Source of the DNA: Marinibaculum pumilum
GTDB taxonomy: Bacteria > Pseudomonadota > Alphaproteobacteria > Ferrovibrionales > Ferrovibrionaceae
Direction: 5' to 3'
NCBI RefSeq assembly: GCF_042646425.1
Contig: NZ_JBHRTR010000035.1
Coordinates: forward strand, 1 to 64,000
DNA length: 64,000 nucleotides
Part shown: in pieces, positions 8,617 to 16,337 of the stretch
How positions within the stretch are numbered: position 1 is the first letter of the stretch
How the letters are laid out: every line of letters begins with the position of its first letter
Position numbers and translations under genes: made by a program
The notes under the pieces: generated by a model
Told to the model about the DNA's origin: nothing
Databases searched by the model: none
Seen by the model: only the letters and a program-made list of their open reading frames with translations

Positions 8617-9102
8617 ATGCGACTGTACACGGTACATCTCAAGGACACGGCCCCGGCCGATGGCGGCAGCCCGCCGGCTTTCGAGCTGGTGAAGGACGGA
8701 TTCTGCTGGGCGGCCTTCTTCCTCCCGCTGCTCTGGGCGGTCTGGCGCGGCCAGTGGACCGGGCTGCTGCTGTACCTGATCTGCATCCTCGCCACCTCTA
8801 CCCTGACCGTGATGGCGGCACCGGGAGAGGCGGTGGAGATCGCGCTGGGCCTGGGCCTGGCGGTCCTGGTCGGGTTCAGCGCCAACGACTGGCGGCGCTG
8901 GCGCCTGCAGCGCCAGGGCTATCGGAATGTCGGCGCCGTGGCGGCCGCCGATGCGGACGAGGCCGCCTTGCGTGTGCTGGAAGTCCTGGATGCACGCGGA
9001 AATGATCGCAAAAGCGGCAACCTCGCGCTCAATGAACAGGCAGTTGCGGCCGGCGGGCCCTGGGATGCGGCCACCCGGCCGGCGGCGGAGGGCCGGCCAT
9101 GA
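8617..9102 (+). CDS. DUF2628 small membrane protein inside the his operon
   Basis: 161 aa. It opens with MRLYTVHLK and continues LVKDGFCWAAFFLPLLWAVW, the pattern of the DUF2628 family, with about three hydrophobic segments between residues 32 and 95 followed by a soluble tail. The stop overlaps the hisH start by 4 bp (ATGA), so it is translationally coupled to hisH. A DUF2628 gene at this spot is a recurrent feature of alphaproteobacterial his operons, but its function is unknown. The link to histidine synthesis may be only positional. Confidence 0.75.
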   Translation: MRLYTVHLKDTAPADGGSPPAFELVKDGFCWAAFFLPLLWAVWRGQWTGLLLYLICILATSTLTVMAAPGEAVEIALGLGLAVLVGFSANDWRRWRLQRQGYRNVGAVAAADADEAALRVLEVLDARGNDRKSGNLALNEQAVAAGGPWDAATRPAAEGRP

Positions 9103-9740
9103 GCGTGGCGATCGTCGATTACGGTTCCGGCAACCTGCGTTCGGCGCACAAGGCGTTCGAGCGGGCGGCGGCGGAGATCGGCTATGGCGGCGCGATCGAG
9201 GTGACGGCCGATCCCGACCGGGTCGCAGCCGCCGACCGGATCGTGTTGCCCGGGGTCGGCGCCTTTGCCGACTGCCTGCACGGCCTGCAGGCGCTGCCCG
9301 GCATGACGGAGGCACTGGACGAGGCGGTGCGCGCCCGCGCCCGCCCCTTCCTGGGCATCTGCGTTGGTCTGCAGCTGCTGGCCAGCCGCGGCCTGGAGCA
9401 TGGCAGCTGGCCGGGCTTCGGCTGGATCCCGGGCGAAGTTGTCGCACTGACGCCGGATGATTCCGGCCTGAAAATTCCCCATATGGGGTGGAACGACCTG
9501 GTCTTCGAAACGGTTCATCCGCTTCTGCGGGGGCTCCGGCCGGGCGATCATGCGTATTTCGTGCACAGCTATCATCTCGTCGCCGAGGAACCGGCGGCGA
9601 TCCAGGCGACGGTGGACTATGGCGGGCCTGTCACCGCGATCGCAGCGCGGGACAATGTGGCCGGCACGCAGTTCCACCCCGAGAAAAGCCAGGCGACCGG
9701 CCGTCGGCTGATCGCCAACTTCCTTCGGTGGGCACCATGA
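9099..9740 (+). CDS. hisH: HisH, glutaminase subunit of imidazole glycerol phosphate synthase
   Basis: 213 aa. Class I glutamine amidotransferase with nucleophile Cys88 in FLGICVGLQLL and the His-Glu pair in TQFHPEKSQ near residue 195. It frees ammonia from glutamine and channels it to HisF. Start ATG overlaps the DUF2628 stop, and its own stop overlaps the GNAT start (ATGA), so four genes here are tightly coupled. The partner hisF lies 1.4 kb downstream in the same operon. Confidence 0.97.
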   Translation: MSVAIVDYGSGNLRSAHKAFERAAAEIGYGGAIEVTADPDRVAAADRIVLPGVGAFADCLHGLQALPGMTEALDEAVRARARPFLGICVGLQLLASRGLEHGSWPGFGWIPGEVVALTPDDSGLKIPHMGWNDLVFETVHPLLRGLRPGDHAYFVHSYHLVAEEPAAIQATVDYGGPVTAIAARDNVAGTQFHPEKSQATGRRLIANFLRWAP

Positions 9741-10288
9741 ATCTGGCGCAGAATCAAACGAAGATCGATCTGGTCACGGAGCTGGGCGAGGAGGATCTCG
9801 ACGCCCTCTGCGAGGCGACGGAAGAGGCGATCATCGACGGCAACGGCTTCGGCTGGCTGCAGCCGCCGGGCCGCCAGACCCTGGCGAACTACTGGCGCGG
9901 CGTCCTGCTGGTGCCGGAACGCGAGCTCTACGTGGCGCGGCTGGCCGGCCGCATCGTTGGCAGCACCCAGCTGCTGCAGCCGCCGGCCAACAACGAGGCC
10001 AGCGCCCATGCCGCGACCCTGACCACCTTCTTCATCGCGCCCTGGGCGCGTGGCCATGGCCTGGCCAAGGGCCTGATCCGCGCGGTCGCCCGCTCCGCGG
10101 TGGAGCAGGGCTTCCACCAGATCGACCTCGACGTGCGGGAGACGCAGACCGCGGCGATCGCCCTGTACGAGGCGGAGGGCTTCAAGCGCTGGGGCATCAA
10201 GGAGCGCTACGCCTATACCAACGGCCGCTATGTCCGCGGCTTCTACTACACCAAGGACCTGAAGCCGCACGGCAAGTGGCGGCGCTGA
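9737..10288 (+). CDS. GNAT-family N-acetyltransferase within the his operon
   Basis: 183 aa. GNAT fold: the beta4 region ATLTTFFIAPWARGHGLAKG holds the acetyl-CoA pyrophosphate loop (a variant of RxxGxG/A), followed by LDVRETQTAAIALYEAEGF, the typical alpha4/beta5 segment. It overlaps the hisH stop by 4 bp (ATGA) and precedes hisA by 86 bp. Substrate unknown. It is not one of the ten classical histidine-pathway enzymes, so this is a passenger or an accessory enzyme; the tight coupling suggests co-expression. Similar GNAT genes occur beside hisH/hisA in some alphaproteobacteria as far as I recall. Confidence 0.85.
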   Translation: MNLAQNQTKIDLVTELGEEDLDALCEATEEAIIDGNGFGWLQPPGRQTLANYWRGVLLVPERELYVARLAGRIVGSTQLLQPPANNEASAHAATLTTFFIAPWARGHGLAKGLIRAVARSAVEQGFHQIDLDVRETQTAAIALYEAEGFKRWGIKERYAYTNGRYVRGFYYTKDLKPHGKWRR

Positions 10289-10374
10289 GTCCGGCGGCCG
10301 GCTGAACAGGCTCCCGGCCCCGCGACCGCGGGACCGGCCGTTCCGGCCCGTCTCGCCCTTTCTGGGACCATCGC

Positions 10375-11112
10375 ATGAAGATCTATCCGGCCATCGACCT
10401 GAAGGACGGCGCCTGCGTCCGTCTGCGCAAGGGCGAGATGGATGACGCCACCGTCTTCAACGACGACCCGGCCGCTCAGGCCCGCAGCTTCGCCGCTGCC
10501 GGCTTCGACCGCCTGCACGTGGTCGACCTGAACGGCGCCTTTGCCGGCCGGCCGGTCAATGCCGGTGCGGTGGAGGCGATCCTGGCCGCGACGAAGGTGC
10601 CGGTGCAGCTCGGCGGCGGCATCCGCGACCTGGACACCGCCGCCGCCTGGCTGGACCGGGGCATCGACCGGGTCGTGCTGGGCACCATGGCGGTGAAGCG
10701 CCCCGACCTGGTGCGGCAGGCCTGCGCCCGCTGGCCCGGCCGCATTGCGCTGGGCATCGATGCCCGCGGCGGCAAGGTGGCGGTCGAAGGCTGGGCGCAG
10801 ACCGGCGAACTGCCGGCGGAGGAACTGGCGCGGCGTTTCGAGGGCGCGGGTGCCGCGGCGATCATCTTCACCGACATCGACCGCGACGGCATCCTGGCCG
10901 GGGTGAACGTCGCCGCGACGGCTGCCCTGGCGCGCGCGGTCTCGATCCCGGTGATTGCCTCCGGCGGGGTCGCGGGGGTGGAGGATATCGCCGCCCTGAA
11001 GGCGGAGGTCGCTGCCGGCGCCAATATCGACGGCGTGATCGTCGGCCGTGCCCTCTATGACGGCCGGGTCGATCCGGCCGCCGCCCTCGACATTGCCGGG
11101 CGGGCCGCCTGA
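10375..11112 (+). CDS. hisA: HisA, ProFAR isomerase
   Basis: 245 aa TIM barrel. Catalytic Asp8 in YPAIDLKDG and the second acid in TDIDRDG are present, with the phosphate loops QLGGGIR and ASGGVAG. It isomerises ProFAR to PRFAR, step 4 of histidine synthesis. The stop and the hisF start share a base (TGATG), so the pair is translationally coupled. Confidence 0.97.
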   Translation: MKIYPAIDLKDGACVRLRKGEMDDATVFNDDPAAQARSFAAAGFDRLHVVDLNGAFAGRPVNAGAVEAILAATKVPVQLGGGIRDLDTAAAWLDRGIDRVVLGTMAVKRPDLVRQACARWPGRIALGIDARGGKVAVEGWAQTGELPAEELARRFEGAGAAAIIFTDIDRDGILAGVNVAATAALARAVSIPVIASGGVAGVEDIAALKAEVAAGANIDGVIVGRALYDGRVDPAAALDIAGRAA

Positions 11113-11960
11113 TGCTGAAGGCGCGGATCATCCCCTGCCTGGACGTGAAGGACGGCCGGGTGGTGAAGGGGGTCAATTTCGTCGACCTGGCGGATGCCGG
11201 CGATCCCGTCGAGCAGGCGCGGGTCTACGATGCGGCCGGCGCCGACGAACTCTGCTTCCTGGACATCACCGCCAGCCACGAACGGCGCGGCATCATCCTG
11301 GACGTGGTGCGCCGCACCGCCGAGCAGTGCTTCATGCCGCTGACCGTCGGCGGCGGCGTGCGCCGGGCGGAGGATGTGCGGCAGCTGCTGCTGGCCGGCG
11401 CCGACAAGGTGTCCATCAACACCGCGGCGGTGGAGCGGCCGGAATTCGTGGAGGAGGCGGCGCACAAGTTCGGCAGCCAGTGCATCGTGGTGGCGATCGA
11501 CGCCAAGCAGGTCGAGGACCGCCCCGACGGCAGCCCCGCCTGGGAGGTCTTCACCCATGGCGGCCGCAACCGCACCGGCATCGACGCGGTCGACTGGGCG
11601 CGGCGCATGGTGGCGGCCGGGGCGGGGGAGATCCTGCTGACCTCGATGGACCGCGACGGCACCAAGGCGGGCTTCGACATCGCCCTGACCCGTGCGGTGT
11701 CGGATGCCGTGCCGGTGCCGGTGATCGCCTCCGGCGGCGTCGGCAATCTGGAGCATCTGGTCGCCGGCATCCGCGACGGCGGCGCGACCGCCGTGCTCGC
11801 CGCGTCGATCTTCCATTTCGGCACGCACTCGATTCCCGAGGCAAAGGCCTTTATGACGGCCGCAGGGATCCCGATGCGCCCGGTGGAGAGCTGGGACAGC
11901 CATCGGCCCGACGAGGCGCCGCCGGCGGAGGCACCGCGGCAGGCGCATGGCGAGGGATAG
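11112..11960 (+). CDS. hisF: HisF, cyclase subunit of imidazole glycerol phosphate synthase
   Basis: 282 aa. TIM barrel with catalytic Asp11 (IPCLDVKDG) and Asp130 (VVAIDAK), TVGGGVR and ASGGVG phosphate loops and TSMDRDGT. It joins PRFAR with ammonia from HisH, giving imidazole glycerol phosphate and AICAR. The last about 25 residues are a Pro/Ala/Glu-rich extension beyond the usual C-terminus, and they overlap the hisE start by 14 bp. Confidence 0.97.
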   Translation: MLKARIIPCLDVKDGRVVKGVNFVDLADAGDPVEQARVYDAAGADELCFLDITASHERRGIILDVVRRTAEQCFMPLTVGGGVRRAEDVRQLLLAGADKVSINTAAVERPEFVEEAAHKFGSQCIVVAIDAKQVEDRPDGSPAWEVFTHGGRNRTGIDAVDWARRMVAAGAGEILLTSMDRDGTKAGFDIALTRAVSDAVPVPVIASGGVGNLEHLVAGIRDGGATAVLAASIFHFGTHSIPEAKAFMTAAGIPMRPVESWDSHRPDEAPPAEAPRQAHGEG

Positions 11961-12306
11961 CGGAAGCAGGCGGAAAGACGTGACCGAGCTGGCGGAGATA
12001 CTGGACGGGCTGTACGGGACGATCGAGGCCCGCAAGGGCGCCGACCCGAAGGAATCCTACACCGCCAAGCTGTTCTCCCGCGGCATCGACAAGATCGCGC
12101 AGAAGACCGGCGAAGAGGCGGTGGAGACGGTGATCGCCGCCGTCGGCCAGGGCCGCGACGAGGTCGTGGCGGAGAGTGCCGACCTGCTGTACCACCTGCT
12201 GGTGCTCTGGGCGGCCCGCGGCGTGGCGCCGGCAGACGTGGCGGCGGAGCTGGCCCGCCGGCACGGCACCTCGGGCCTGGAGGAAAAGAAGAAGCGCAAC
12301 GAGTAG
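11947..12306 (+). CDS. hisE: HisE, phosphoribosyl-ATP pyrophosphohydrolase
   Basis: 119 aa all-alpha MazG-like enzyme. The metal-binding acids are seen in TGEEAVETVIAA and EVVAESADLLYHLLVLW. It removes pyrophosphate from PR-ATP, step 2 of the pathway. It overlaps hisF by 14 bp. The HisI cyclohydrolase is not fused and is not in the window, and hisG, hisD and hisC are also elsewhere. Last his gene of this block; a short hairpin follows. Confidence 0.95.
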   Translation: MARDSGSRRKDVTELAEILDGLYGTIEARKGADPKESYTAKLFSRGIDKIAQKTGEEAVETVIAAVGQGRDEVVAESADLLYHLLVLWAARGVAPADVAAELARRHGTSGLEEKKKRNE

Positions 12307-12323
12307 GGCCGGCCCCGCCGGCC
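12307..12323 (+). other. Short hairpin after hisE
   Basis: Perfect 7-bp arms GGCCGGC/GCCGGCC with a CCC loop directly after the hisE stop. There is no T-run, so it may be a 3' stabiliser or weak pause site before the HIT gene rather than a full terminator. Confidence 0.4.
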
Positions 12324-12344
12324 GGTCGAAGGGGGAGAGCCGCG

Positions 12345-12713
12345 ATGGCCTACGATCAGAATAACATCTTCGCCAAGATCCTGCGCGGCGAGATTCCCTG
12401 CAAGAAGGTGCACGAGACCGCGCACAGCCTCGCCTTCCTGGACATCAACCCGCAGGCGCCGACCCACATCCTGGTGATCCCGAAGGGTCCTTACGTCAGC
12501 TATGACGACTTCGCCGCCAAGGCCAGCGCGGAAGAGATCGTGGACTTCGTCCAGGCCACCGGCCAGGTCGCGCGCGATGCCGGCGTGGCGGAGAGCGGCT
12601 ACCGCCTGCTGTTCAACCACGGCCCGGACAGCCACCAGGAAGTGCCGCACCTGCATGTCCATATCCTGGCCGGCCGGCCGCTGGGCCCGATGCTGGTGAA
12701 GCCGAAGGACTGA
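12345..12713 (+). CDS. HIT-family nucleotide hydrolase (HinT-like)
   Basis: 122 aa. Histidine-triad motif HLHVHIL near residue 105, with the N-terminal FAKILRGEIPCKKVHET typical of the HinT/PKCI branch. HinT enzymes hydrolyse purine nucleoside phosphoramidates; the physiological role in bacteria is poorly defined. A GGGGGAG ribosome site precedes ATG. A HIT gene following hisE is common in alphaproteobacteria, so it probably shares the his transcript. Confidence 0.92.
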   Translation: MAYDQNNIFAKILRGEIPCKKVHETAHSLAFLDINPQAPTHILVIPKGPYVSYDDFAAKASAEEIVDFVQATGQVARDAGVAESGYRLLFNHGPDSHQEVPHLHVHILAGRPLGPMLVKPKD

Positions 12714-12755
12714 TCGCAGCAGCCAATATCCGGCGTTGCGGCCCCTCACCTTCTC

Positions 12756-12870
12756 CGTCATCCCCGGCCCCCGAGCCGGGGATCGTGGCAGGGCGATGCC
12801 ACAGCGGGGCATTGCTGCCCGGCTGCGGCGCCGGATCGTCATGGCCATCGGGTCAGGCCCGATGGCGACG
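12756..12870. repeat. REP/BIME-like composite palindromic element
   Basis: Three hairpins lie in a row between two gene ends: ATCCCCGGC/GCCGGGGAT (12760-12783), GTGGCA/TGCCAC (12785-12802) and GCCATCGGG/CCCGATGGC (12844-12866, with CGTC/GACG just outside). The TCATCCCCGG...CCGGGGATC core is the form of dispersed intergenic palindromes in many alphaproteobacteria. Only one copy is in this window, so repetitiveness is inferred from resemblance. Confidence 0.55.
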
Positions 12871-12888
12871 GCAAGGGATGAGCAGTCC

Positions 12889-13353
12889 CTACGTCTGCGC
12901 CGTTTCGTCCTTCGGCGGCTCCAACCGCATGATGGTGTGGGTGGAGACGGCACAAAGGGTCTCCGACCCGTCCGCATCCGCCACCGACACGGTTTCGACC
13001 TCCACCAGCGACAAGGTGCGGCCATAGCGGCGGACCTTGGCCCGTGCCTCGACATGGTCGCCGACCGCCGGTTCCAGGAAGTTGACCTTGTACTCCGCCG
13101 CGACCACCCCGTGCCCCTTCGGCACCAGGGTCAGCACGGCCAGGCTGGCGGCGGTATCGGCCATCGCGCCCAGCAGGGCGTCCTGGATGGTCGACTGCAG
13201 CTTCGCCCGCGAGCCGTGATAATCGACTCGCAGGATTCAGAGGCCGGGCCCCACCTCTTGCAGCGCGACCCCGAACGCCTCCATCAGCCCCTGCCGGTCG
13301 AAGACCCGGCGCACCCGCGCTTCGTAGTCGGAGACCTGCGGTGTCAGGCTCAT
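12889..13353 (-). pseudogene. PaaI-type thioesterase interrupted by an in-frame TGA
   Basis: One frame runs from ATG at 13353 to TAG at 12889 with the full layout of a hotdog PaaI thioesterase (about 154 codons). It includes ALLGAMADTAASLAVLTLV (the active-site helix region) and YKVNFLEPAVGD. Codon 39 (13237-13239) is TGA, between VGPGL and ILRVDYH. Homology-like sequence continues without a shift on both sides, so this is a single nonsense change or a base-call error. A shorter product could start at ATG 13164 but would lack the central hotdog helix start. The ATG overlaps the stop of the next thioesterase (ATGA). If the TGA is an assembly error this is an intact gene. Confidence 0.7.
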
Positions 13354-13853
13354 GATGGCGCCGGCGCGCCGGGCGGCGCCTCCTCGCCCGGCAGGGGCAG
13401 CGCATAGCTGCCGCTGCCGCGGGCGACCAGCCGGCCCTCCGCGTCGGTCAGGCGCGCATCGCCATAGGCCATGCGACGTCCCGCCTTGGTGATCTCCACG
13501 GCGCAGCGGATTTCCGCCGATCGGGCGGCGCGCAGGAAATGCATGCCCAGGTCGCTGGTTACCGCCATCGGCACGATCCCGCGCAGGCCGAAAATCGCGG
13601 CATAGAGCCCGGCATCGGCCATCGCGAACATCACCGGGCCGGCGACCCCGCCGCCCGGCCGCAGCGCCCGCGCCTCCGGCCGCAGGACGATCTCCGCCCG
13701 GCCCGGTTCCAGCACGTCCAGCCGCAGGCCGAACAGGCCGAACAGCGGCAGCACCTCCGCGAAATAGGCCTCCACCTTGGCGATCGAGACGCCGTCCGGC
13801 AGCGCCCCTTCGGCACCGTCCGCGCCGGCGGCCCGGTTTGCGGCAGCTTCCAT
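13350..13853 (-). CDS. PaaI/YdiI-type hotdog thioesterase
   Basis: 167 aa from ATG at 13853, which has GAGG six bases upstream; an ATG at 13877 is possible but lacks a good ribosome site. Hotdog-fold features: LRPGGGVAGPVMFAMADAGLYAAI (in place of HGG..ALADTA) and VTSDLGMHFLRAA. It probably hydrolyses an acyl-CoA. It is the upstream gene of a two-gene operon, overlapping by 4 bp the second thioesterase, which carries an internal stop. The two proteins are divergent from each other (different N-termini and core), so they may have had different substrates. Confidence 0.75.
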   Translation of the reverse strand: MEAAANRAAGADGAEGALPDGVSIAKVEAYFAEVLPLFGLFGLRLDVLEPGRAEIVLRPEARALRPGGGVAGPVMFAMADAGLYAAIFGLRGIVPMAVTSDLGMHFLRAARSAEIRCAVEITKAGRRMAYGDARLTDAEGRLVARGSGSYALPLPGEEAPPGAPAPS

Positions 13854-14051
13854 CCCGGCCTCACCCCGTATCCACATCGTCCGGCTGCAGTTTACACGGC
13901 CTGCCGCGATGCGTGATCCTGGAAACGCCCCCGACCGGCTGCCGCGACAGGATGCGGCATCGGCCGGGCGGTCGGGGCCGCGATCGCCAGGGCTTGGGCC
14001 GCCGCACCGGCCCTGTCATCATGTCCGGCGGACCCGCCGCGGAGACGGCAG

Positions 14052-14546
14052 ATGAGAGCGAACAGTGCGGATGCCGGGCCCGTCGGCAGCTGCTGGCCAG
14101 CCCTGGTCGGAAAGGCCTTCGGCGGCACGGCGTTCTGCGGCCTGGACTGGGACGGCCGCCTGGACGTCGCGCTGGCGCCGATGCTCACCGATGCGCCGGA
14201 GCGGCTGGCGATGACCGGCGGCCTCTACGAGCCTTCGGACGGCACCGCCGGCCTGCTGGCAGACGTGCGGGCGCGGGCGGATCTTCTGGGCACCGTCGTC
14301 GGCAGCGCGTCCGGGCCGGCCGCCGCGCATGGCGTCATGGCGCTGGAGGTGCGCACCGCCTGGATCGTCGCGACCCCGGCCCTGGTCTTCCTGGGGGTCG
14401 ACAATCCGGCCACCGTGCATGTCGCGGCGGTCACCCCGGCCGGCCTCAGCAACCAGCGCACCGGCCAGCACGCCCTGGCTCGGGTGCTCAACCTGCTCGG
14501 CCCCTGGCCGCGGCTGGAGATGCGGCAGGCCGGGCCGGAGGCCTGA
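14052..14546 (+). CDS. Conserved-looking hypothetical protein
   Basis: 164 aa; I do not recognise the family. It starts MRANSADAGP and has no signal peptide or clear membrane segment. Glycines and alternating hydrophobics (GGTAFCGLDWDGRLDVALAP, VRTAWIVATPALVFLGVD) suggest a soluble alpha/beta protein. G+C bias at third positions is normal for the neighbourhood, which supports real coding. It converges on the adenylate cyclase gene, stops 6 bp apart, and follows a 198-bp spacer after the divergent thioesterase operon. Confidence 0.6.
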   Translation: MRANSADAGPVGSCWPALVGKAFGGTAFCGLDWDGRLDVALAPMLTDAPERLAMTGGLYEPSDGTAGLLADVRARADLLGTVVGSASGPAAAHGVMALEVRTAWIVATPALVFLGVDNPATVHVAAVTPAGLSNQRTGQHALARVLNLLGPWPRLEMRQAGPEA

Positions 14547-14552
14547 CGCCGT

Positions 14553-16289
14553 TCAGCCGACGACCGTTTCCTCCGCCAGCACCGTCGCGTCCGCCAGCCA
14601 GTAGATGCCCAGCGGCTGGTCGCGGCCGCGGACCTGGATCTCGGCCGCGGTGAAGGCGTCCGGCGGGTTGCCGGCGCGGTCCACGACCTCGCGGCTTACC
14701 ACCAGCTGGGCGCCGAACTCCTTCGTCGCCGCCTCCAGGCGGGAGGCGGTGTTCACCGTGTCGCCGATCGCGGTGATCGACACGGCGCTGCCATAGCCCA
14801 TCTCGCCGACGATGGCATGGCCGGTATGGATGCCGATGCCCAGGCGGAAGGGCTCGTCCAGGTCATGGCCCATGCTGTCGTTCAGCTCCTGCAGCGCCTG
14901 CGCCATGTAGCCGGCCGCCCGCAGCGCGGCGGCGCAGCCGGCATCGCCGCCGGCCTCCGCCTCCGCCAGGCCGAACAGCGCCATCACCCCGTCGCCGATG
15001 AACTTGTCGACCCGGCCGCCGGCGCGTTCCACCGCCGCGCCCATCAGGCGGAAATACTGGTTGGCGACGAAGACGACGTCATAGGGCAGCTTCTTCTCCG
15101 AGAAGCGGGTGAAGGCGCGCAGGTCGGCGAACAGCACGCAGATCTCGATCTCCTGCCCGGTGGCGAAGCGGTCGCGGCGGCGGGCTTCCGCCGGCTGCGC
15201 CCCGGCGGGCAGCAGCGGCACCACCTGCAGGTCGGCCCGCGGCCGGATCTGGCAGGCCAGCCGCACGCCGGGCGGCGCATTGACCCGGCGCAGCACGCGG
15301 ACCTCGTCGGCGCTGGGATCCGCCAGCCCGGCGACCCCTTCCAGGATCTTCACCCGGCAGGTCGAGCAGCGGCCGCGGCCGCCGCAGACCGAGGCATGCG
15401 GGATGCCGGCCTCGCGGCTCGCCTCCAGCACCGTGGCGCTGCCGGGCAGGATCTGCGCGGTGCGGCTGTCCGGGTAGCGGATCGTCACCCGCATCCGGCG
15501 ACGGTCCAGCAGGATCCAGGCGTAGCGGCCGGCCAGCAGGGCGGCCAGCAGCACGGCGGTGCCGATCCGCACCCGGTCGTTCATCGCATAGACCCAGGCG
15601 TTCACCTGCGGGCCGGCATAGTTCAGGCTGTCGCGATAGGCGTCCCGCCAGGCGGGATCGCCCAGCAGGCGGCCGACCTCCTGCCCGGCATGGACGAAGC
15701 CCAGCAGGGCGGCCAGCGGCAGCAGGATCGCCAGGGTGTAGAGGGTCAGCTGCGCGCGGGGATACCAGGGCTTCAGCCGCAGCCAGTAGTGGATGCCCAG
15801 GCAGCTGTGCAGCCAGACCACCAGCAGCAGCACGATCTGCAGCGGCCCGTCCCAGCTTTCCGTCACATAGAGGGAGTGCAGGACATAGGCATAGCGGTCG
15901 TTGAAGTCCCAGAACTCGTCGATGCCGCGGGTGGCGCTGACATGGGCGACCGCCAGCGGCACGATCACCAGGCCGAGCAGGATCTGCACCGCCTCGCCCC
16001 GGCCCATGCCGCGCCAGGTCCGCCGCGCGAAGGTCGACCAGAGCGCCAGCGCAGCATGCACGACCAGCCCGCCGTACAGCAGCACGGTGCCGGGCAGGCT
16101 GCGCCAGACCGCGGTGAAGGCACTTGCGCCGGCCTCCATCCAGGCCAGCGAGACCAGGCCCGCGGCATGGTTCAGATAGTGGGTGGCGACGAAGGCGAAC
16201 AGCACCAGGCCGCTGGCCAGGCGCAGCTGCGCCGCCCGCCGGCCGGGGCGCGGCAGGCTCCAGCCGCCGGACCGGGCGACCGCGCTCAC
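14553..16289 (-). CDS. CyaC-like class III adenylate cyclase with heme-b-type membrane anchor and [2Fe-2S] domain
   Basis: 578 aa, GTG start. Domains in order: (1) residues about 15-265, roughly six hydrophobic helices with histidines (THYLNHAAG, VVHAALALW, LHSCLGIHYW, LGFVHAG) resembling SdhC/cytochrome-b diheme anchors; (2) about 270-360, a plant/adrenodoxin-type ferredoxin with C-x5-C-x2-C (CGGRGRCSTC, near 300) and the fourth Cys in RLACQI; (3) about 375-560, a class III cyclase with metal acids in LFADLRAFT and KFIGDG, the purine Lys in VDKFIGD and Asp in TAIGDTVNTASR with the catalytic Asn and Arg. The Lys/Asp pair indicates ATP rather than GTP. The architecture matches S. meliloti CyaC, described as a redox/quinone-responsive cyclase. 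cAMP output tuned by the respiratory chain is inference. Confidence 0.88.
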   Translation of the reverse strand: MSAVARSGGWSLPRPGRRAAQLRLASGLVLFAFVATHYLNHAAGLVSLAWMEAGASAFTAVWRSLPGTVLLYGGLVVHAALALWSTFARRTWRGMGRGEAVQILLGLVIVPLAVAHVSATRGIDEFWDFNDRYAYVLHSLYVTESWDGPLQIVLLLVVWLHSCLGIHYWLRLKPWYPRAQLTLYTLAILLPLAALLGFVHAGQEVGRLLGDPAWRDAYRDSLNYAGPQVNAWVYAMNDRVRIGTAVLLAALLAGRYAWILLDRRRMRVTIRYPDSRTAQILPGSATVLEASREAGIPHASVCGGRGRCSTCRVKILEGVAGLADPSADEVRVLRRVNAPPGVRLACQIRPRADLQVVPLLPAGAQPAEARRRDRFATGQEIEICVLFADLRAFTRFSEKKLPYDVVFVANQYFRLMGAAVERAGGRVDKFIGDGVMALFGLAEAEAGGDAGCAAALRAAGYMAQALQELNDSMGHDLDEPFRLGIGIHTGHAIVGEMGYGSAVSITAIGDTVNTASRLEAATKEFGAQLVVSREVVDRAGNPPDAFTAAEIQVRGRDQPLGIYWLADATVLAEETVVG

Positions 16290-16337
16290 CGCGCGGCCCC
16301 CGGCCGGCCGGCCGGGCTCATGTGCTTCGGATGGTCC

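Noticed and set aside
13237..13239. Selenocysteine recoding of the thioesterase TGA
   Set aside because: No selenoprotein family has Sec here, and no SECIS-like hairpin is evident immediately 3'. Nonsense or base error is simpler.
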